Shown here piece by piece: positions 1 to 9,843 of a stretch of DNA of 34,593 nt. The notes below the pieces were generated by a model. The model was not told the DNA's origin. It was given only the letters and a program-made list of their open reading frames with translations, and searched no databases. This DNA comes from an uncultured Bacteroidales bacterium (lineage in GTDB: Bacteria > Bacteroidota > Bacteroidia > Bacteroidales > P3), in NCBI GenBank assembly GCA_900317285.1, contig ONGA01000017.1, positions 1 to 34,593 of the forward strand, read 5' to 3'. A program made the position numbers and the translations under genes. The number at the start of each line of letters is the position of its first letter. Position 1 is the first letter of the stretch.

Positions 1-971
<971 letters not shown>

Positions 972-1022
972 GTTATGGTTTTCCCTTATATGTTTTGTTC
1001 CAGTGTGCCAAAACCATTATTT

Positions 1023-1131
<109 letters not shown>

Positions 1132-1142
1132 TTTTTTATAAC

Positions 1143-1226
1143 GATAGAAATGATAGATACGATAGAGCCGATAGATGTGATAGATAGAATGCTATCGCTT
1201 CTATTCCCTCTATCCAATCTATAAAA
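1143..1226. repeat. Inverted array of 9-bp repeats (GATAGAnnn facing TCTATnnnn)
   Basis: Five perfectly phased 9-bp units beginning GATAGA run from 1143 to 1187. After a 3-nt break, four phased 9-bp units of the reverse-complement type (three begin TCTAT, one GCTAT) run from 1191 to 1226. The two halves could fold on each other. The array lies just after 5S rRNA and before the terminator at 1271, so it would be in the 3' tail of the rRNA transcript. A related one-sided array is at 8212-8262. Confidence 0.75.
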
Positions 1227-1270
1227 ACTCCGAGTTTGTTGGCGTTTGATGCTGAAAATATAAATAAAAA

Positions 1271-1310
1271 GGGAGGGCATTCTTTAATGAATGCCCTCCC
1301 TTTCTGTTTT
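1271..1310. terminator. Bidirectional intrinsic terminator between rRNA operon and lipoprotein gene
   Basis: A perfect 12-bp stem (GGGAGGGCATTC at 1271-1282 with its complement at 1289-1300) closes a 6-nt loop. T-rich sequence follows on the plus strand (1301-1310), and A-rich sequence at 1261-1270 gives a U-tract on the minus strand. It can end the rRNA operon and the convergent lipoprotein gene, whose stop codon is at 1309-1311. Confidence 0.85.
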
Positions 1311-2811
1311 AGTTCAGCGGTATCAGCGTGCTGACTACCACGTTGTTGTTGGCTTCGGTCTGGCTTTCGACGCGCGACACACCGCGGTCGGTGCCGGTGA
1401 CGGGTGTCACGATGGTTACAGTCGAGCCGTTGGCTAGGATGACACTCTCGATGAAGGCTTTGAGTCCACCGTCGTAGCCGCATCCTTTATGAAAGTTGAA
1501 GGGTGGCACCTGCGAGCGGTTGCAAGTAACATCTTCAGTCTCCAGTGTTGCAAGGTTGTAGATGGTGAAACTTTGCAGTCCGTTGCCGCTGAGGTGCTCT
1601 TCATAGTAATGACCTTCTGCGTCGTATAGGCTGTATTGCGGCCAGCCTGCGGGCAGCGAGTTGGAGGTCAGCTGGTAGGTGTTGGCGTTGAAGGTATAGA
1701 GTGTTGTTCCGCTGTACCAGGAGTAGGTATCTTCGTCGCTGACGTAGGTTGTGGTCGAGGAGGTCTCATATTCGTCGCCAGAGAAATAGCCAGCTGCTAC
1801 CCCGACCGCAGTGACCTGCGAACCGTTGATATCAATACGGTAGATGCTGTCATATTGTGGACCGTCCCAAGGATTGACGTGGACAGACACGAAGAATTTT
1901 CCGCCGATGCAGCGCATCTCGGGCCAATAGGTGTTCCCTTCCATTGCTCTGGGAATGCCTTGTATGGCAGGCAGTGTGCCGTCGGAGGCCATGATGGAGG
2001 CCACGTGGGGAATGTTGCTGCCATAACTGATGCAGGTGCCGAGATGTCCAGCATTGTCAGTGACGGCGTAGGCAAAGTTGGTGGCGTATTCTTCGGTGCC
2101 GGGCAATACACTTATCATGCTGAGCGTGCTGCCGTTGTCGTGCAGTCGGGAGAGGCCGCCGTTCCACGTGCCTATGGCCAGGAAGATGTCGCCATTATGT
2201 TGGTTGATGAGACCCAGTTTCCGGAGACGGTCGCCCGTGATGTCACCATCAAGGGGAGTGCCGCCAAATCCACCCATTCCCACAAGACCGGCGTTCCCGA
2301 ATCCTGGCACGTTGACTATACAGTAGGGGAACGCACCGATAACTTCGCCCAGGTCGAATATCTTGCCGTCGCTCTTGCGGATAAGGAAATTCTCGGTGTG
2401 TTCTTCACTGTGTCTCACCATGCCACGTATGCGGTCCTGCATGCTTTCGCTGAATCCGGAGTAGTCGTTGCATACATAGCGGCAACCCACCAGCCAGATG
2501 TAATTGTCGCCCACTGGCACCATCTGGTTAATGCTGATGCCGATGTTGCGCGAAATCTCGGTTTCGAGACCATCGTCGTCGCACTGGTAGTTGTACGCCA
2601 CCAGCTGCATGTTGCCGCTTTCGTCGATGCTGTAAAGCATCTGCTGTACATCTTCGCCTTTGGCATTATTACCTGAGCCGAGGGCCAAGTATTTCACGCC
2701 GTGGAGGTTCACTCCCGCGATGTTGAAGGCTGCGTCTTTGTCGTCTTTGCTGCAAGCTACGACCAGCAGAAGAATTGCCGACACGCAAAGAAATCTCAAT
2801 ATCTTTTTCAT
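1309..2811 (-). CDS. Surface-exposed lipoprotein of unknown function
   Basis: A 500-residue protein starting MKKILRFLCV, chosen over an upstream in-frame ATG at 2889 because a lipoprotein signal follows directly. The hydrophobic segment (residues about 4-18) leads to lipobox VVAC with Cys20. The residues after it (SKDDK) resemble the Bacteroidota lipoprotein export signal for surface display. The body is rich in Gly, Asp and aromatic residues and resembles a repeat-rich beta fold, perhaps propeller-like, but no family or catalytic motif was recognised. It is monocistronic and convergent with the rRNA operon. TATATTTG at 2886-2879 on its strand is a plausible -7 element. Lipoprotein status is well supported; function is unknown. 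Confidence 0.85.
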   Translation of the reverse strand: MKKILRFLCVSAILLLVVACSKDDKDAAFNIAGVNLHGVKYLALGSGNNAKGEDVQQMLYSIDESGNMQLVAYNYQCDDDGLETEISRNIGISINQMVPVGDNYIWLVGCRYVCNDYSGFSESMQDRIRGMVRHSEEHTENFLIRKSDGKIFDLGEVIGAFPYCIVNVPGFGNAGLVGMGGFGGTPLDGDITGDRLRKLGLINQHNGDIFLAIGTWNGGLSRLHDNGSTLSMISVLPGTEEYATNFAYAVTDNAGHLGTCISYGSNIPHVASIMASDGTLPAIQGIPRAMEGNTYWPEMRCIGGKFFVSVHVNPWDGPQYDSIYRIDINGSQVTAVGVAAGYFSGDEYETSSTTTYVSDEDTYSWYSGTTLYTFNANTYQLTSNSLPAGWPQYSLYDAEGHYYEEHLSGNGLQSFTIYNLATLETEDVTCNRSQVPPFNFHKGCGYDGGLKAFIESVILANGSTVTIVTPVTGTDRGVSRVESQTEANNNVVVSTLIPLN

Positions 2812-2878
2812 GGTTATTTTGTTTTTATGCGTTGGAAATGAATGTGATATGTCTTGTCTGGTAGGTTGGCTGATAGTG

Positions 2879-2886
2879 CAAATATA
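2879..2886 (-). promoter_or_regulatory. Putative -7 element of the lipoprotein gene
   Basis: TATATTTG on the minus strand fits the Bacteroidota -7 consensus TAnnTTTG and lies 67 nt upstream of the lipoprotein ATG. No clear TTTG -33 element was found at the expected distance, so confidence is moderate. Confidence 0.4.
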
Positions 2887-2917
2887 CATATTATTATTCT
2901 ACTTTTGAAAAAAAACG

Positions 2918-2925
2918 TATTTTTG
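2918..2925 (+). promoter_or_regulatory. Putative -7 element of the TIGR04076 gene
   Basis: TATTTTTG fits TAnnTTTG and is followed by GCA, as in most promoters of this window. It lies 18 nt before the ATG at 2944. No -33 TTTG occurs at the usual 19-20 nt spacing. Confidence 0.5.
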
Positions 2926-2943
2926 CAGTCTAAAACGAATCTC

Positions 2944-3243
2944 ATGTACGATGTGAAAATTACGGCCATCCGCAAGGCGGACTACAAGGACCTGCAAGGG
3001 CTCTACGAAAACCCGATAGAGCACACCTGCGACGTGCTCGAGGGGCAGGAATGGGTGTCGCGCGGGGGAGAAATGCCTGAGGGAATGTGCGAGAGTGCCT
3101 GGGGAAGCATGCGTGAATTCGTTGAGGCATTGGCTCGCGGCGAGGGTGACTTTTATGACGGCTGGATGCGAAATCCTTACAGTGCGATGATCAGCTGCAA
3201 CGACGGCTTCCGTCCCGTGAGTTTCCTTCTTGAAAGAGTTTGA
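2944..3243 (+). CDS. TIGR04076 family small protein
   Basis: A 99-residue cytosolic protein starting MYDVKITAIR. This start is preferred over an ATG at 2854 because the -7 element lies between the two. It matches the TIGR04076 pattern as I know it: Cys29, VLEGQEWVS (32-39), PEGMC (45-49), a W-rich helix (51-60), Cys85, then DGFRPVSF (87-94) and a terminal LER. Three conserved cysteines suggest a metal or redox site, but the biochemical role of the family is unknown. It is transcribed divergently from the lipoprotein gene. A 62-bp gap without a clear promoter separates it from the EF-hand gene, so the two may be cotranscribed. Confidence 0.85.
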   Translation: MYDVKITAIRKADYKDLQGLYENPIEHTCDVLEGQEWVSRGGEMPEGMCESAWGSMREFVEALARGEGDFYDGWMRNPYSAMISCNDGFRPVSFLLERV

Positions 3244-3305
3244 GAGTTGACACAATAAAAGTGGCTTTTTATAGTTAGAAAAATCAATCATAAAACATTA
3301 ACACT

Positions 3306-5396
3306 ATGGCAAAAATTACCAATTTGATTTCGAAAAACACGTATGATTGGAAGTTCAATCTTATCGGTGGCATCACCCGTGTGAGCATTGAGACCGGCGA
3401 CGACATTGCCCATCTCGACGAGCTTGACCAAAAGCTTTGGACGGTGCTGAGCTGCCCCGTGAAAGGGTTGGAGTTCGACGAAAAGACCCTTGCGCTGATG
3501 GACAGCGACAAGGACGGCAAGATTCGCGTCAACGAGGTGGTCGCCGCCGCGCAGTGGCTTCGCAATGTGCTGACGGACATGGACTACTTGACCGAGGGCA
3601 AGGACAGCATCAAGTTCTCCCAGATTAAGTCCGACACAGAGGAGGGTAAGCAGGTGATAGAGTCTGCACGCTTGATTCTCAGTCGTCTGGGTTATGAAAA
3701 GGAGGGTATCTCGCTGGCCGATGTCAACGACTATCTTGCCATCTATGAGGAAAAATGTAAAGAAGACTATACCGCTCACGACGAACCCTTTACGCCGCCT
3801 TATGGCGAGAAGAGCGACGATGCCGAGACCGCCGTTAACGCTATCCGTGCCAAGGTGGCCGACTTCTTTATGCGCTGCAAGCTTGTCCAGTTCGATGGCG
3901 ATGCGGCTCCCGTGCTCGACGTGCAGGTGGACAAAATCGCCACCATCAGCGGTAACGACCTAGGCAACAGCATGGATGAGATAGCTAGCTATCCTTTGGC
4001 ACGTCCATGCAAAGAAGCTTTGCTACCCCTCACGGGTGGTATCAATCCCGCCTGGCAGGCGGCTTTCGCCACGCTCAAGGAACTTGTGCTCGATGTCGAT
4101 TTCCCCGGTCGTGAGAGCATCTCTGAGACCGAATGGAACGGCATTCTCGCCAAGGTCGACGCCTATACGGCATGGAAAAACGCTGGCGAAACGGCAATGA
4201 CCGAGGCCGTGGCCGAGCAGGTGAAAACCCACGCTGCAGCCATTGAACCTGTCGAGAAATTGCTGCGTCTCTGCCGCGATTACTTCCGCCTGCTGCACAA
4301 TTTCGTCGTCTTTAAGGATTTCTATCGTCGCGACGACAATATTCAGGCGGTCTTCCAGGCTGGCAAACTCTATATCGACCAGCGCTGCTGCGAGCTCTGT
4401 ATCAAGGTCGAGGACTTGCCCAAGACCATCGCTTCGGCCGGCAAGAGCGGCATGTACCTGCTTCTCTGCCATTGCGTCAGCAAGGTGAAAGGCAAGGAGA
4501 TGGATATCGCCGCCGCCCTCACCGATGGCGACGTGAAAGACCTCCACGAGGGCAAGAACGCCATCTTTTACGACCGCACCGGACAGGACTGGGATGTTAC
4601 CGTCACCAAGATTATCGACAACCCCATCTCCATTCGTCAGGCCTTCTGGAGTCCCTACCGCAAGTTCGGCAACTGGGTGACCGACAAGATTGCCAAGAAC
4701 GCCGCTGAAAAGGAAAGCAAGCAGTTCGACGAGATGACCACCAAGGCCGATGCCGGCACCGCCGAGTTCCAAAGCAAGGTGGCGGCAGCCAAGGAGGGCG
4801 AGACTGTCGTTGCGGCCGACAAGAAGGCAGACGACAAGAAGGCACCCACGCCGTTCGACATCGCCAAATTTGCAGGTATCTTTGCAGCCATCGGCTTGGC
4901 TTTAGGCTATATCGGCAGTTTCTTCGTCGACCTCGGCGGCTTTGTGGCAGGCAAATGGTACAATATCCTCCTGCTCATCGGCTTCATCGTCATCGTCATC
5001 AGCGGTCCTTCCATGTTGCTGGCATGGCTCAAGCTCCGCAAGCGCGACCTGGGTCCCGTGCTCAACGCCAACGGCTGGGCCATCAACGCCAACGTCAAGG
5101 TCAACACCACCTTCGGTGCCACCCTCACTTCCATGGCGAAGTATCCCACGCTGGTTATGACCGACCCCTTCGCCGACAAGAAAATGGCCTGGTGGAAAAA
5201 AACTCTCATCTGGATCGTCATCCTGGCCGCGCTCTTCGTTGTCGGCTTCCGTCTGACGCAGCACCGCTGGGTGTGGCAACCCAAGCCCGTCGAAGTCGCC
5301 GCCACCGAGGTTTGCGACAGTACCACAGTTAAGGTCGAGGTCCCAGTTGAGGCTCCCGCCGAAGAACCCGTCGCGGAAGAAACACCCGCCGAGTGA
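3306..5396 (+). CDS. Membrane protein with an N-terminal EF-hand
   Basis: A 696-residue protein. Residues 66-77 form a canonical EF-hand calcium loop with Asp66, Asp68, Asp70, Gly71, Ile73 and Glu77 in the expected places. A long, mostly helical, charged domain (about 80-515) has no recognised family. Hydrophobic segments near 522-545, 553-578 and 632-648 look membrane-spanning. Between the last two lies LGPVLNANGWAIN, which I associate with uncharacterised Bacteroidota proteins. The C-terminus is a Pro/Glu/Val-rich tail. No signal peptide is visible, so the EF-hand domain is probably cytosolic. The last 4 bases overlap the next gene. A calcium-responsive role is inference only. Confidence 0.8.
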   Translation: MAKITNLISKNTYDWKFNLIGGITRVSIETGDDIAHLDELDQKLWTVLSCPVKGLEFDEKTLALMDSDKDGKIRVNEVVAAAQWLRNVLTDMDYLTEGKDSIKFSQIKSDTEEGKQVIESARLILSRLGYEKEGISLADVNDYLAIYEEKCKEDYTAHDEPFTPPYGEKSDDAETAVNAIRAKVADFFMRCKLVQFDGDAAPVLDVQVDKIATISGNDLGNSMDEIASYPLARPCKEALLPLTGGINPAWQAAFATLKELVLDVDFPGRESISETEWNGILAKVDAYTAWKNAGETAMTEAVAEQVKTHAAAIEPVEKLLRLCRDYFRLLHNFVVFKDFYRRDDNIQAVFQAGKLYIDQRCCELCIKVEDLPKTIASAGKSGMYLLLCHCVSKVKGKEMDIAAALTDGDVKDLHEGKNAIFYDRTGQDWDVTVTKIIDNPISIRQAFWSPYRKFGNWVTDKIAKNAAEKESKQFDEMTTKADAGTAEFQSKVAAAKEGETVVAADKKADDKKAPTPFDIAKFAGIFAAIGLALGYIGSFFVDLGGFVAGKWYNILLLIGFIVIVISGPSMLLAWLKLRKRDLGPVLNANGWAINANVKVNTTFGATLTSMAKYPTLVMTDPFADKKMAWWKKTLIWIVILAALFVVGFRLTQHRWVWQPKPVEVAATEVCDSTTVKVEVPVEAPAEEPVAEETPAE

Positions 5397-6388
5397 AACG
5401 GCTGCTGACAATACTATTGCTGATGATTCCATTGGCATCGCAATCGCAGGAAGGGTTCTCCACGTTGCCTCCCCAAGGGCTCACCGCCGCATGGTGGAAC
5501 GTGGAGAACCTCTTCGACACCCGCGACGACCCCAATACCAACGACGACGAGTTTACCCCCACGGGCGACCGCCACTGGACGCGCCGCCGCCTCGAAGCCA
5601 AGCTGCAGGGTATCTATAAGACGCTGGTGATGATGGACTTGCCCGATGTGGTGGGGTTGGCGGAGGTGGAAAACAACTACGTCCTCCGTGAGCTCTGTCA
5701 GGGTACGCCCCTCTCGCAGGTGCCCTACCGCTATGTGCATTACGACTCGCCCGACCGTCGCGGCATCGACTGCGCTTTCCTCTATCGCACCGACCGCTTC
5801 ACCGTCACCGACAGCCGCAAGGTCAATGTCAGCGACAGCGCTGAAGGGTTCTTTACCCGCGATATTCTTGTCATCGAGGGCGTTACCAGTAATGGCGACA
5901 GTGTCTGTCTACTGCTCAACCACTGGCCGTCGAAACGTGGTGGCGAGGAAGCCGACATGCAGCGTAGCCGCATCGCCGACACTTTGCGTCACCACATGAT
6001 TGCCCTGCACGCCAAGCATACCGGCGCCGCCGTTATCGCCATGGGCGACTTGAACAGCACCGCCGACGAGGCCGCCATCTTCAATGGCATCGGTTTCGGT
6101 GCCGACAGCGTCAGTCCCGACGGCATCCGCAACCTCACCAAGCGCCTGCCGCTCGACTGGGGAAGCCACAAGTATCAGGGCGAGTGGCGCTACATCGACC
6201 ATGTTTTTCTCCTGGCCGATAGTACATGGAAAGTATTGAAGCTGAAACTTCTGAAGTTTGACCACCTCCTCGTCGACGAGGCTCCGCGTCCTGGTCAGCG
6301 CCCCAAGCGCACCTACCTCGGTCCGCGCTACGAGGGCGGCCTCTCCGACCACCTGCCGCTGCTTCTGAAACTCGCCCGCGCAAAATAA
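5393..6388 (+). CDS. Secreted endonuclease/exonuclease/phosphatase (EEP) family protein
   Basis: A 331-residue protein starting at GTG that overlaps the previous stop (GTGA), so translation is probably coupled. A signal peptide ([19 protein letters not shown]) implies export to the periplasm or beyond. EEP superfamily motifs occur in order: WNVENLF (35-41, Asn36), AEVEN (Glu91), [11 protein letters not shown] (122-132), NHWPS (His177), GDLN (218-221), IDH (268-270) and SDHLP (318-322). All expected catalytic and metal-binding positions are present, so it should be an active metal-dependent phosphoesterase. The substrate cannot be told: nuclease and phosphodiesterase roles both fit. Confidence 0.88.
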   Translation: MKRLLTILLLMIPLASQSQEGFSTLPPQGLTAAWWNVENLFDTRDDPNTNDDEFTPTGDRHWTRRRLEAKLQGIYKTLVMMDLPDVVGLAEVENNYVLRELCQGTPLSQVPYRYVHYDSPDRRGIDCAFLYRTDRFTVTDSRKVNVSDSAEGFFTRDILVIEGVTSNGDSVCLLLNHWPSKRGGEEADMQRSRIADTLRHHMIALHAKHTGAAVIAMGDLNSTADEAAIFNGIGFGADSVSPDGIRNLTKRLPLDWGSHKYQGEWRYIDHVFLLADSTWKVLKLKLLKFDHLLVDEAPRPGQRPKRTYLGPRYEGGLSDHLPLLLKLARAK

Positions 6389-6390
6389 TT

Positions 6391-6421
6391 TTTGCCCATT
6401 GCCGAAGTTTGTGTATTTTTG
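6391..6421 (+). promoter_or_regulatory. Promoter of aspS
   Basis: A -33 TTTG (6391-6394), a 19-bp spacer and a -7 TATTTTTG (6414-6421) give a full Bacteroidota promoter. It begins 2 bp after the EEP gene stop and lies 35 nt before the aspS ATG. Confidence 0.7.
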
Positions 6422-6456
6422 CACCTCGTACCGAAAAGAAGATAAATATTATATAT

Positions 6457-8211
6457 ATGTATAGGACAAATACTTGCGGCGAGCTTCGCCTCGCCAATGT
6501 GGGACAGACAGTGACCCTCGCCGGCTGGGTGCAGCGCTCGCGCGACCTCGGCGGCATGACCTTTATCGACCTGCGCGACCGCTACGGCATCACGCAGCTG
6601 GCATTCAACATGGAAACCAACGCGCCGCTCTGCGAGCAGGCCCGTAAGCTGGGACGTGAATACGTCATCCAGGTGACCGGCAAGGTCATCGAGCGCAGCT
6701 CGAAGAATACAAAAATCCCCACCGGAGAGATTGAGATTGAGGTTATTGAGTTGACCATCCTCAATGAGGCGAAGGTGCCCCCCTTCACCATCGAGGACCA
6801 GAGCGACGGCGGCGACGACCTCCGCATGCGCTACCGCTACCTCGACATCCGCCGCAACCCCGTCAAGAACAACCTCGTGATGCGTCACCGCATGGCTATG
6901 CTCGTGCGCAACTACCTCTCCGACCGCGACTTCTTGGAGATTGAGACCCCCATGCTCATCAAGTCCACCCCCGAGGGTGCACGCGACTTTGTCGTCCCCT
7001 CCCGCATGAACCCCGGCGAGTTCTACGCCCTGCCGCAGAGCCCCCAGCAGTACAAGCAGCTGCTCATGGTGGCTGGCATGGACCGCTACTTCCAGATTGT
7101 GCGCTGCTTCCGCGATGAGGACCTCCGCGCCGACCGCCAGCCCGAGTTCACGCAGATCGACTGCGAGATGAGCTTCGTGCACCAGGAGGATGTCCTCAAC
7201 ATGTTCGAGGGTCTCGCCAAGCACCTCTTCAAGGAGATGAAAGGCATCGAGTTCGACAAATTCCCCCGCATGACCTGGCACGACGCCATGCGCCTCTACG
7301 GCTCCGACAAACCCGATATCCGTTTCGGCATGGAGTTCAAGGAGGTGACCGACGTGGTCAAAGGTCACGGATTCGGTCTCTTCGACGGCAGCGAGCTGGT
7401 TGTCGGCATTGTGGCCCCCGGCTGCGCCGAATACACCCGCAAGCAGCTCGACGCGCTGACCGACTTCGTCAAGCGTCCGCAGGTGGGTGCCGGTGGCATG
7501 GTGTATATCAAGTACAACGCCGACGGCAGCTTCAAGTCCTCCGTCGACAAGTTCTACGACGCCGACGCCCTCAAGGCCATCGCCGACAAGATGGGCGCCA
7601 AGCCCGGCGACCTCATGCTGCTTCTCTGCGGCCCTGCCATGAAGACCCGCACCCAGCTCTGCGCCCTGCGCCTCGAGATGGGCCAGCAGCTCGGCCTCCG
7701 TGACCCGCAGAAGTTCGCTCCCCTCTGGGTCATCGACTTCCCCCTGCTTGAGTGGGACGACGAGACGCAGCGCTACTACGCTATGCACCATCCTTTTACG
7801 GCTCCCAAGCCCGAGGACGAGGCACTGCTCGACGACCCCAGCCGCTGGGGCGACATTCGCGCCAACGCCTACGACATCGTCATGAACGGCTGCGAGGTGG
7901 GCGGCGGCAGCATCCGTATCCACGACCGCACCCTGCAGAACAAGATGTTCCACACCCTCGGCTTCACCGACGAGAGCGCCGCCGCACAGTTCGGCTTCCT
8001 GATGGATGCCTTCACCTATGGCGCACCGCCTCACGCCGGTCTCGCCTTCGGCTTCGACCGTCTCTGCTCCATCTTCGCCGGTGCCGACTCCATCCGCGAC
8101 TTCATCGCCTTCCCCAAGAACAACTCTGGCCGCGACGTCATGAGCCAGTCCCCCTCGCCCATCAGCCAGGAACAGCTCGAAGAACTCTGCATCGAAGTAA
8201 AATCCAAATAA
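6457..8211 (+). CDS. aspS: Aspartate--tRNA ligase
   Basis: A 584-residue class II aminoacyl-tRNA synthetase that charges tRNA-Asp in the cytosol. The start [10 protein letters not shown] is chosen over an ATG at 6409 that overlaps the -7 element. An N-terminal OB-fold anticodon-binding domain (about 1-110, [20 protein letters not shown]) precedes the catalytic core: motif 1 region FLEIETPML, the PQSPQQYKQ segment, motif 2 ([18 protein letters not shown], about 217-234), a bacterial GAD insertion (roughly 290-400) and motif 3 (GLAFGFDRL, about 528-536). Length and insertion fit the bacterial type. It has its own promoter and is followed by menA after a 59-bp gap filled by 9-bp repeats. Confidence 0.97.
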   Translation: MYRTNTCGELRLANVGQTVTLAGWVQRSRDLGGMTFIDLRDRYGITQLAFNMETNAPLCEQARKLGREYVIQVTGKVIERSSKNTKIPTGEIEIEVIELTILNEAKVPPFTIEDQSDGGDDLRMRYRYLDIRRNPVKNNLVMRHRMAMLVRNYLSDRDFLEIETPMLIKSTPEGARDFVVPSRMNPGEFYALPQSPQQYKQLLMVAGMDRYFQIVRCFRDEDLRADRQPEFTQIDCEMSFVHQEDVLNMFEGLAKHLFKEMKGIEFDKFPRMTWHDAMRLYGSDKPDIRFGMEFKEVTDVVKGHGFGLFDGSELVVGIVAPGCAEYTRKQLDALTDFVKRPQVGAGGMVYIKYNADGSFKSSVDKFYDADALKAIADKMGAKPGDLMLLLCGPAMKTRTQLCALRLEMGQQLGLRDPQKFAPLWVIDFPLLEWDDETQRYYAMHHPFTAPKPEDEALLDDPSRWGDIRANAYDIVMNGCEVGGGSIRIHDRTLQNKMFHTLGFTDESAAAQFGFLMDAFTYGAPPHAGLAFGFDRLCSIFAGADSIRDFIAFPKNNSGRDVMSQSPSPISQEQLEELCIEVKSK

Positions 8212-8262
8212 TCTAGAATATCTATAGCTTCTATCGTATCTATCATATCTATCGTATCTAGG
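8212..8262. repeat. Phased 9-bp repeat array (TCTATnnnn)
   Basis: Starting at the base after the aspS stop, five phased 9-bp units (8212-8256) plus a partial sixth share TCTA; the typical unit is TCTATCGTA. The reverse complement is GATAGAnnn, the unit of the array beside 5S rRNA (1143-1226). It fills nearly all of the aspS-menA gap and ends 8 bp before the menA ATG. Confidence 0.75.
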
Positions 8263-8270
8263 CAAAAAAA

Positions 8271-9164
8271 ATGACAAAAGCCTTAATAAATTCCATGCGT
8301 CTCCGCACATTGCCCCTGTCGCTGGCAGGCGTGGTGTGCGGGGCTCTTTTGGCGTGGCCGCATGCTGAAGCATGTATGCCAGTTTGGACGCTGGTGACGC
8401 TCCTCCTTACCACTGTTTCGCTGCAGGTGCTCACCAATCTCAGCAACGAGTTGGGCGACCACCTCAGCGGTGTCGACGGCGAGGGTAGGGAAGGCCCCAA
8501 CTACAGCATGGCCGACGGTGGTCTCACCGTGAAGCAGATGTGGCGCGCCATCAACGCGATGGTGGTGGTCTGCTGCGTGAGTGGTCTGTTGATGGTGTGG
8601 ATGAGCGGTAGTCCGTGGTGGTTGCTGTTGTTGGGCGCCGCCGCCATCTGGGCCGCCACCCACTATACCCTCGGCAAGAACCCCTACGGTTACCGTGGTC
8701 TCGGCGACCTCTTCGTCTTTATCTTCTTCGGCTTGGTGAGTGTGCTGGGTAGCTATTTCGTTATCGCCCACACCCTTCCGTTCAAGATATGGCTCTGGGC
8801 ACCTGCTGTGGGCGTCGGCCTGCTGAGTGTGGCGGTGCTAAATGTGAACAATATCCGCGATATGGAGAGCGATGAGGGTATCCGCATGACCATCCCGTTG
8901 CGCATCGGTGCGATTCCCGCCAAGATATACCAGACACTACTTGTAGTTTTAGGCGTGGCGTGCTTCATGTGGAACGAGGAGCACCTGGCATTCTGTGCAA
9001 TCACCATTCCCTTCTTTGTGTGGCATATCATCGGTGTGTGGTGCCGCAGGGGTAAACGGCTCGACCCGATGTTGCCACTGCTGGTCATCAGTACCTTTGT
9101 GCTGGCACTGATTTACGGTGAAGTGTACCAGATAGAAGCCACCTGCCCTTATCCCATCTGGTAG
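8271..9164 (+). CDS. menA: 1,4-dihydroxy-2-naphthoate polyprenyltransferase (MenA)
   Basis: A 297-residue UbiA-superfamily integral membrane enzyme that attaches the polyprenyl tail to 1,4-dihydroxy-2-naphthoate, giving demethylmenaquinone. Both Asp-rich motifs are visible: NLSNELGDHLSGVDGEGR (56-73) and NNIRDMESDEGI (193-204). About eight hydrophobic segments separate them. menG starts 3 bp after its stop, so the last two steps of menaquinone synthesis are cotranscribed. No promoter of the TAnnTTTG type was seen between aspS and menA, so all three may share a transcript. Confidence 0.94.
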   Translation: MTKALINSMRLRTLPLSLAGVVCGALLAWPHAEACMPVWTLVTLLLTTVSLQVLTNLSNELGDHLSGVDGEGREGPNYSMADGGLTVKQMWRAINAMVVVCCVSGLLMVWMSGSPWWLLLLGAAAIWAATHYTLGKNPYGYRGLGDLFVFIFFGLVSVLGSYFVIAHTLPFKIWLWAPAVGVGLLSVAVLNVNNIRDMESDEGIRMTIPLRIGAIPAKIYQTLLVVLGVACFMWNEEHLAFCAITIPFFVWHIIGVWCRRGKRLDPMLPLLVISTFVLALIYGEVYQIEATCPYPIW

Positions 9165-9167
9165 CCT

Positions 9168-9815
9168 ATGGCCTACGACTTCGACACGATAGCGCGCGAC
9201 TACGACCGCATGAACCGCCTGATGACCCTCGGCCTCGACCGATGGTGGCGCCAGCGTGCGGTGAAGGGTTTGCATGGCCATGTGCTGGATGTAGCCTGCG
9301 GCACGGGCGATATGTGTGTGGAATTGATGAAATGTAGCTGCACCGTGACCGGTGTGGATATCAGCGAAGAAATGCTTGCCATTGCCAAGCAGAAAGCACC
9401 CCATGCAACATATAAGCTTGCTGACGCCGAGCATCTGCCATTCGCTGACGAGACCTTCGACGCCGTCACCTGCGCCTTCGGCGTCCGCAACTTCGTCCAT
9501 CTGGAACAGGGCCTCAACGAGATGCTGCGTGTGCTGAAGCCTGGGGGACAGTTGGCTATCCTTGAACTTGCCACCCCCGACAACCCCCTCGTCAAGCCCT
9601 TCTACAACCTCTACACACGCCGCATCATCCCCTGGCTCGGAAGCCGCATCGCCGGCAACCGCGAGGCATACACCTACCTCCCTGCCAGCATCGAGCGTTT
9701 CCCCAAAGGCGACGCCTTCCTGGAAAAAATCCGCAATTCCCAGTTCCCAATTCTTAATTGCCGCCAGCGCAAGCTGACCTTCGGCGTCTGCCGCCTCTAC
9801 ACCGCCTCCCGCTAA
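9168..9815 (+). CDS. menG: Demethylmenaquinone methyltransferase (MenG/UbiE)
   Basis: A 215-residue SAM-dependent methyltransferase catalysing the last step of menaquinone synthesis. SAM motif I is VLDVACGTGD (39-48). It is followed by GVDISEEML, ADAEHLPF, the UbiE signature CAFGVRNF and LKPGGQLAILELATP. The length is a little under the usual 230-250. The C-terminus departs from the family: where UbiE normally has a Gly-Phe turn before the final LTFG strand, this protein has about 10 residues (about 190-199) encoded by a 7-bp repeat array (9734-9761). LTFGVCRLY then resumes the family pattern, so the enzyme is probably functional. Confidence 0.93.
   Translation: MAYDFDTIARDYDRMNRLMTLGLDRWWRQRAVKGLHGHVLDVACGTGDMCVELMKCSCTVTGVDISEEMLAIAKQKAPHATYKLADAEHLPFADETFDAVTCAFGVRNFVHLEQGLNEMLRVLKPGGQLAILELATPDNPLVKPFYNLYTRRIIPWLGSRIAGNREAYTYLPASIERFPKGDAFLEKIRNSQFPILNCRQRKLTFGVCRLYTASR
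9734..9761. repeat. Phased 7-bp repeat array inside menG
   Basis: Four contiguous 7-bp units of type CAATTCC with one or more substitutions (for example CAGTTCC) occupy exactly 28 bp near the 3' end of menG. Unlike the coding sequence on either side it is AT-rich, and it encodes the atypical residues just before the final strand. Confidence 0.6.
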
Positions 9816-9843
9816 ACACAGTTTTACCCCTGTGTAAGGTGCA

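Noticed and set aside
1636-2676. 346-codon plus-strand ORF inside the lipoprotein gene
   Set aside because: The minus-strand frame has a lipoprotein signal, promoter and terminator; this one has none.
6328-8373. 681-codon minus-strand ORF opposite aspS, crossing three gene boundaries
   Set aside because: It runs across the aspS promoter, the repeat array and the menA start, which a real gene would not. The composition is that of an antisense frame.
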